Of a stretch of DNA of 64,000 nucleotides, positions 58,360 to 64,000 are shown one piece after another. Source of the stretch: Triglochin maritima (Eukaryota > Streptophyta > Magnoliopsida > Alismatales > Juncaginaceae); the NCBI GenBank assembly GCA_963682175.1, contig OY821793.1, positions 25,193,493-25,257,492 on the forward strand, given 5' to 3'. The translations under genes were made by a program, and so were the position numbers. The notes under the pieces were generated by a model that was not told the DNA's origin, did not search any database, and worked only from the letters and a program-made list of their open reading frames with translations. Within the stretch, counting starts at the first letter, position 1, and every line of letters begins with the position of its first letter.

Positions 58360-60059
58360 TCCGTTGCTCCAGCGATCTCGGGCGAGAAGAGGTGTTCGAC
58401 GAGTGTTGGTCGTGTTGCGAGGTGAGTCGATTCTCAAGCTAAACCCATCTCTCTTGCTTTGTTCTCTCTCTCAATCCGTCTCCCTCTCAGTGGTTGGTGT
58501 GGTGATCGACGAAGGTGAAAGGGTTGTTGTGGATGGATGAGGTGGTGTGATCGTTGATCGAGCGAGAAGTTCGTCGGAAATCGTGTTTTGGAGAGAAGTG
58601 CTCGTGGAAGCGTCGTTGAGGTACGGTATGTCAAACTTGTTGTTGTAGCTCACTTATGTTGTGTGAGTAGTTGAGAAGTCGACGGTAAGCCGAAAGGCTC
58701 GTTGCAGGTAACATGCAACCGTTTATCTGCTGGGTCGGTCGACCGTTGCACCAACCGACTGAACGATGCCTTTGGGCGGTCGACCGATGGTGCATTAGAG
58801 GCAAGCCCTGGTTGTTTCCGGTCGGACGAGCCCCCTTTGCCGTTCAACCGTGTGCACTGTTGTAGGTCGGTTGAAGGCATTGACCATCTAAACGGTCGAC
58901 CACCCGTTGACTCATTCGACCGATAGTACATGTAACAAGTCGATTGGAGCCTAGACCATCTTAACGGTCGACCGCTTATTGATTTCGTTCGATCGATGAC
59001 ATAAGTTAACTTAATGTTGGTTCGACCGATGGTGGTTCGGTCGACCAGTGTTGTTTGGATTCGTTGGAGGTTTTACTGGTGGTTTACGATCGACCAAGTG
59101 TTCTTGGTGGTTCAATCGATTAATATTGTTGAGCGATGGGAGATTCTACTGGAGATCTCTAGTCTAACGACCCCCCTTTGCCGTTTGACCAATTGTTAGT
59201 TGCGTTCGTTGAACCTAGGAGGTGACATTATAAACGGTCGACCGGTCGCTGACTTTGGTTCGACCGAACGTGGTGTTGTTGGTGGGAGGTGTTTAACCGA
59301 TGGAGTGCCGGTCGAGGCACTTGCCTGGTTTTGATGAGAATCGGTGTACCGGGACTCTTGGTTTGGTCGACCATTATTGTTCAGTTTTGCACATGTTAGG
59401 TGTGTTTGGTGTGGTCGTCCTTGTGAGACGAGTTGTGATGCCGATGTTCTTCCGACAAGTGTGCTTGTGGGCACGGGTGTTGCGGGGGTTGAGCCCTGGA
59501 GCCCCGTAACTGTTTGTGAGAACTGTGGTTGGGTGAAAAAGCCTTGGAGCCCAGCTAGTCTGTGCGGGGTTGGGTGAAAAAGCTCTGGAGCTCCGTAGTG
59601 CGTTCGGGTTGGGTGAAAGAGTCATGAAGCCCGAGCAAGGACCGCATGATAAAGGTTGAGTGAAAAAGCCCTGCAACCTAACCTTGTGTTTATGCTTTTC
59701 TTTGCTGATAGAATTGCATGCTAGAGTATTTTCAGTTTCATGCATTTGTAGAGTTTGACATACGAGGTTTCATTCTGGAAACTCAGGTATTGTTGCATGT
59801 TTACCTTTCAGGCCGTGACCGACGTTAGGGGGTGGAGACCGATGAGAGGAGCGCCGTTACCAGATCCTGCTTTCTCTCATTTTGAGATCGGTGTGATTAC
59901 TTATACTTTTGTATAACTTTTTGATGTAATCACACTTTTGAAACACTCGAATATATATTATATATGTTGGTGCACCGTTTTTCTTGTGTTTTGAGTATTA
60001 TCTTCTGTTTAATTGTATGTTTAAAAATTTTAAAATTTTTCGCTGTCGAGGATGTTACA
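58174..60059 (+). mobile_element. Solo LTR Z, 1886 bp, TSD ATCTC
   Basis: Begins TGTAATATCC and ends GGATGTTACA, flanked by ATCTC (58169-58173, 60060-60064). A TATA box (GAGTATAAATGAG) lies at about 58283, followed by a CT microsatellite at 58330-58358 as in a leader. A decayed palindrome array covers 58736-59370. 59500-59690 has diverged tandem units of GGTTGGGTGAAAAAGCCCTGGAGC type. Shares ends and layout with solo LTR Y and the truncated LTR X. Confidence 0.9.
58736..59370. repeat. CGGTCGACCG array Z (decayed)
   Basis: Exact and one-off copies (for example 58736, 58778, near 58889, 58962 and 59234) mixed with forms such as CGGTCGGACG, CGTTCAACCG and TGGTTCGACCG. Many changes are C to T or G to A at the CpG steps. 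Confidence 0.8.
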
Positions 60060-60064
60060 ATCTC

Positions 60065-60473
60065 TCTTGCCAACGCAAGCTTAACTCGGACTAACACTAA
60101 TAATGCATGGGTAATTGGGTATATCCTTATATTTTAAAGGAGTATGTCCATCTTAATTAGGGAATATTATCCTCAAATACCCTTTTTAATCATTGTTTAT
60201 TTGATCAAATTTTAATATCATCCTAGAAGTCAATACTACCTTTCTTCAAAGGGATAAGAGGGTTGTTTTGCGGCTGTGTCCTCGCATGTAGAAAAATGAT
60301 GCACTTTTACTTTCTATTGTATATTTTTTTGACGCACTTTCATTTACTTGTGCTTCTACCATCACAGAATACCAAGTAAAATAACTGGAAGTTAAACTCG
60401 CGATTTAGATATTTCAACTCAAGGGGAGAATGGAAGATATTTCAAGTCTTTATTGTGTGCTAAAATCAAGTGA
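60065..60473. other. Spacer, nothing recognised
   Basis: About 400 bp between solo LTR Z and the MULE. No feature is seen. Confidence 0.5.
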
Positions 60474-60737
60474 TATTTATAACTGAATTGCTAAACATCG
60501 CCCCAAAATTACTTAAATCGCCCCTTGAAATTACCAAATTGCCATTCTCTCATTTCTACTGCTATAACGCGACATTTTACACTCCTATCACACATTTCTC
60601 TTCATCTTCCTCTTATAATCATAAAAAATAATGTTTTGAAGGTCAGTAATGAGCCAACGGACGCCCCAGTGTACTCGAATCTGGTAAAATATCTAACATC
60701 TTTTTAATAAAAAAATAATAAAAAATAATAAAAAATT

Positions 60738-60962
60738 ACGGACGTCCGACGGAGCCGCCCCCACGTAGGAGGGGGCGTCTGGGTAAGACGCCTCACCCAT
60801 GGGGGAGGCGTTTTACCCAGACGCCTCCCCCATAAGGGAGGCGTTTTACCCAGACGCCCCGCCCAAGGGGGAGGCGTCTGGGTAAAACGCCTCCCCCATG
60901 GGGGAGGCGTCTTACCCAGACGCCCCCCTCCTACGTGGGGCGGCTCCGTCGGACGCCCGTAA
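60738..60962. repeat. CCATGG-centred palindrome block, left
   Basis: Units such as GCCTCCCCCATGGGGGAGGC alternate with TTTACCCAGACGCC spacers in both orientations. The block as a whole is also nearly palindromic (outer arms ACGGACGTCCGACGGAGCC and GGCTCCGTCGGACGCCCGT). Confidence 0.92.
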
Positions 60963-61337
60963 ATTTTTTATTTATTATTAAGATAATTGATTATAATTTT
61001 AGATAATTGTTAAATTAATTAATTAATAAGTTAATAATTACTATATTCGGGTGACTGATACCCCTTCGGTACACCGAAAATTCAAAAATTTTGTAAGTAT
61101 GTTTGTAAGACCCCCGACCGACCTGTCGAGGTGGTATTTGTAAGTAAGGATGTTTTACCGCCAGGGGATTTTGGATCTTAAAAAATGTTGAATCTGAAAA
61201 TTATTTGAATCTTCATCACTTGCAAAAAACTCATTGTAATCCGACCGGTTACCACCAAAAACTTGCAAAGAAACGTCAAATAATTTGAGATAACACACCG
61301 TATAATTTTAATTTAACAAAAAAATTAAAAAAAAACG

Positions 61338-61567
61338 GGACGTCTGGCTAAGACGCCTCCACCATGGTTGAGGCGTCTGGCTAAGACGCCTGTACCATGG
61401 TGGAGGCGTCTTAGCCAGACGCCTGCACCATGGTCGGGACGTCTGGCTAAGACGCCTGTACCATGGTGGAGGCGTCTGGCTAAGACGCCTGTACCATGGT
61501 GGAGGCGTCTTAGCCAGACGCCTCCACCATGGTACAGGCGTCTTAGCCAGACGCCCGAGTCGGAAAA
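61338..61567. repeat. CCATGG-centred palindrome block, right
   Basis: Units such as GACGCCT[G/C][T/C]ACCATGGTGGAGGCGTC repeat about every 40-50 bp, linked by TTAGCCAGACGCC in either direction. Close to the block at 5642-5742 in unit sequence. Confidence 0.92.
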
Positions 61568-61780
61568 AAAAATCCGCCTCCGTTATTTCGCTTAATCTAG
61601 GTGGTTCGTCAGATATTTTCGTGGTGTTGGTACTAGGAATGTTAGTAAAACTGAGTCAAAAACCTTGTTTAAAGACACGGGACGATATGGGTATTAAATA
61701 TATTGTTAAGGGCAATTTGGTAATTTCAAGGGGCGATTTAAGTAGTTTTGGGGCGACGTTTAGTAGTTCCCTATTTATAA

Positions 61781-62560
61781 TTCATACTTCGTAAGCTTTC
61801 ACCATAAAATACAATTTTTATATTATACCAAAATTGAATTAAAATTTCAACTGAGGACTCTTCAAGCATTTTCAAGTGCAAACCTTCACCACACACACGT
61901 TCTCGGTCCCAATCCAACCCAATTGAAATAGTCGTGTAACATGCAAAATTCACCTGCAATTAAAATAATACATTTCATGGGATAATTGCATATAACCATT
62001 GCAAATATACCCTAACCCTTACCACCTTAAGACATCATAAACAACGAAGGCGAGAACTATGTCGACCCAACCACATCTATAACATCTCTACCATGTTCGT
62101 TGTCTCTATTCACCCAATCGCCAATGACTTTCCATTCCAAGTCCTACCACTGACTTCACCGAAATAAGGCGAAATTCAATGAACTCGAACACTCAAAAAA
62201 TTACAAGCAATTGTGTAACACCACAAGGCATGTGTTGCAAAAGTGATTAAAAGTTGTAAGTTACCTTAACCCCACGATCCCATTATTACTCCATTTTTCC
62301 CATCACAAACATTTTGTGCTTCAATATCACTACGATGTTCCTTGCCTTTTGCTCACACAATTAAAAATCAATAACTTCACATTACAGGTTCTATTACCGC
62401 TTCACCAAAGTATGACAAATTCATCGAAATGAGGTGAAATTCGATGAACTCGGACATTTAAGACAATATAAGCAATTGCATAACACTACGAGGGCGTGTT
62501 TGCAAAAGCGATTAAAAGTTGTAAGTTAACTTAACCCCATAATCACTCCATTTCCCCGTC
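61781..62560. repeat. Diverged tandem duplication upstream of the last gene
   Basis: 62150-62320 and 62420-62585 share GATTAAAAGTTGTAAGTTA, TTCAATGAACTCG-like and CACAAACATT segments in the same order, about 270 bp apart. The stretch 61781-62150 shows nothing recognisable. Confidence 0.6.
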
Positions 62561-62569
62561 ACAAACATT

Positions 62570-62712
62570 CCATTACCCCACTCGACCACTTAAACCTCCC
62601 AAACGCCATTCCATCTCCTTCTCCGATCCTCCGCTTCCATTCCCGTCCCGTCCTTCTAGGGTTTCCCCGGTTGCCGTCGGAGACCCTGCTTCGGATGCTC
62701 CTGTGAGCGGAA
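62570..62712 (+). promoter_or_regulatory. Probable leader exon of a gene leaving the window
   Basis: CT-rich, GC-higher DNA (CCATCTCCTTCTCCGATCCTCC, TTCTAGGGTTTCCCC) ends in a consensus donor GCGGAA|GTAAGT at 62712/62713. This is the usual look of a plant 5' UTR exon followed by a first intron. No coding start is evident: the only ATG there opens a 3-codon ORF. The gene product cannot be told. Confidence 0.45.
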
Positions 62713-62779
62713 GTAAGTAAGTGCGTCGATCTGGTTCCCTCTTTTGCTGATGTCACCGGAACGGTTGTTTTCGTCTGAT

Positions 62780-63500
62780 TTTGATCTTTTCGAGTTTGGT
62801 TGATGTTGAACTTTTGGTGTGTGATTTTGAATTGGGAGAAATGTGGTAGGAGGATTGGAATGGTTGTTTATGGGATACAAATTGTCTAGTTTATGTATTA
62901 ATGTATGTTTTTCCAGATTTCCGTTGCGAATTCTGTACGGATATTGCAGGTTGGGAAGACTGGAAGAGTGAGAAGAGAACGTAGTTTTCACGAGGTTCGC
63001 TTTGATGTTGGACTTTGGTGGGTGATTTGGAGTTGGGAGAAAGCTAGGAAGATCATTTTGGTAAATTTGAAGGTTTGGAATAGTTGTTTGCGATATCTAA
63101 GTTGTCTAGCATATGTATATGTTTTCCGGATTTCCACTACAATTCCTCTATATGGATATTGCCAGTTGGCAAGACTCGATAAGTGAGGGGAGAACATAGT
63201 GTTCACGAGGTTTGCTTTGTTGTTGGACTTTGGTGGATGATTTGGAGTAGGAGAAAGATAGGAGGATCGTTTTGGTCAATGTTAGGGATTGAAATAGTTT
63301 TTTGTGATATCTAAGTTGTCTAGCATATGTATATGTTTTCCGGATTTCCACTTCAATTCCTCTATATGGATATTGCCGGTTGGGAAGACCGGATGAGTGA
63401 GGGGAAAATGTAGTTTTCTCGAGGTTCGTTTTGTTGTTGGACTTTGGTATGTGATTTGGAGTTGGGAGAAAGGTAGGAGGATCAGAATCATAGTTGTGGT
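62780..63500. repeat. Tandem repeats of about 215 bp, 3.3 units
   Basis: Units begin near 62780, 62998, 63215 and 63430 (partial). Each contains TTGGACTTTGGT.GGTGATTTGGAGTTGGGAGAAA, TGTCTAG.ATATGTATATGTTTTCC and GGATATTGC.GGTTGG.AAGAC. Units 2 and 3 are the closest pair. They fill the start of the putative first intron. 63500-64000 shows nothing I can name. Confidence 0.85.
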
Positions 63501-64000
63501 CGATTTGGTGTGCGTTTGGGTGGTGACTTTTGACTCGGAGTTTCCCGCAAAAACCTTGACCTGTCGGTCTAGTCATCCAAACAACATTTTTGGTAATATA
63601 GACTTTGGCTCTGACACAAAGTTTAAAATAGGAATTTGTATTGCAAAAACTAAAACCAGAAGCTCATGAGGGGAGTTTCTGGACGTAGAGAATCTCGTGA
63701 TTTCTAGGTTCACTTGTACAAATTGGGTTTATGGGCTTCTGGAAACTGGTAACCGACACATTCAAAAGTTTAAATGCACCCATAGGGATTGGAATAGCAG
63801 TTCATATTCTGGTTTGACAAGCTGAGCTCCCGTTTCATGGAAATTCAGCCATTACCGTCCTGGCGGTTTCATTTCGGTTTTTGAAGATATTAACGCTAGA
63901 TGACTTTAAACATTTCTTTAGAGCATTTTCTCGGTTGTTGATTATGTTGGAATGGCTATATAGTTATTTTTCTCTTAAGGATTTGTGATTTTGTAAAAAA

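Larger units (their letters stand above)
60483..61771. mobile_element. Complete non-autonomous MULE, 1289 bp, TSD TATTTATAA
   Basis: About 60 bp at each end are inverted repeats with few differences (shared core CTAAAC.TCGCCCCAAAA, then ACTTAAATCGCCCCTTGAAA). The 9-bp TATTTATAA flanks it exactly (60474-60482, 61772-61780), as made by Mutator-like transposases. The right end, read inverted, matches the left 190 bp of the element at 5442, including CCCGTGTCTTTAAACAAGGT and GACTCAGTTTTACT; the transposase ATG there is ATA here. No coding capacity remains. Two GC-rich palindrome blocks lie inside. Confidence 0.92.

Overview
This is nuclear DNA of a flowering plant, most likely a eudicot. Genes have many GT-AG introns and are separated by dense transposon debris. 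Protein families (SIAMESE-type CDK inhibitor, SCPL51, plant VPS50, MULE/OTU/plant-mobile-domain proteins), TS-like SINEs ending in TTG repeats, and a plant USE+TATA snRNA-type promoter all point there. No species can be named from sequence alone.

Layout. 125-5118: VPS37 (ESCRT-I), minus strand, seven coding exons rebuilt in frame. 5442-8530: Mutator-like (MULE) element with a transposase fragment, an OTU-protease-like ORF and, antisense, a broken plant mobile domain gene. 8540-12077: small repeats, a hAT-type MITE (8-bp TSD), a TRIM, and a solo LTR (TSD GGGTT). 12644-28604: VPS50/syndetin (EARP complex), plus strand, 25 coding exons, 1137 aa. 30600-36568: SCPL51-type serine carboxypeptidase, minus strand, 13 coding exons, 465 aa, tail-to-tail with VPS50. 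38726-38941: an unannotated-looking U13 (SNORD13-like) C/D snoRNA with its own USE and TATA box. 41090-48720: a large inverted duplication whose arms (about 1.9-2.1 kb) each carry an intact SIAMESE-RELATED gene; the 3.6-kb spacer holds a truncated LTR. 49212-53573: a TIR element with a Ulp1-protease remnant and a nested Tourist-like MITE. 54270-57012: one solo LTR inserted inside another. 58174-60059: a third solo LTR of the same kind. 60483-61771: a complete non-autonomous MULE with perfect 9-bp TSD, related to the MULE at 5442. 62560 to the end: a probable leader exon and a repeat-filled first intron of a gene that runs off the window.

The most unusual signal is a family of arrays of the 10-bp palindrome CGGTCGACCG. 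Palindromes come in pairs, 19-24 bp start to start; in the best array six pairs repeat with a 73-bp period. The same paired layout occurs in solo LTRs of different families and in a Tourist-like MITE, while the sequence between palindromes has drifted. This looks like a binding-site array shared by unrelated transposons. A second, independent palindrome system (CCATGG-centred) sits near the ends of the MULEs.

The host genes do not form an operon. VPS37 and VPS50 both act in endosomal sorting, but I infer no co-regulation. VPS50 next to SCPL51 looks like conserved microsynteny with Arabidopsis.
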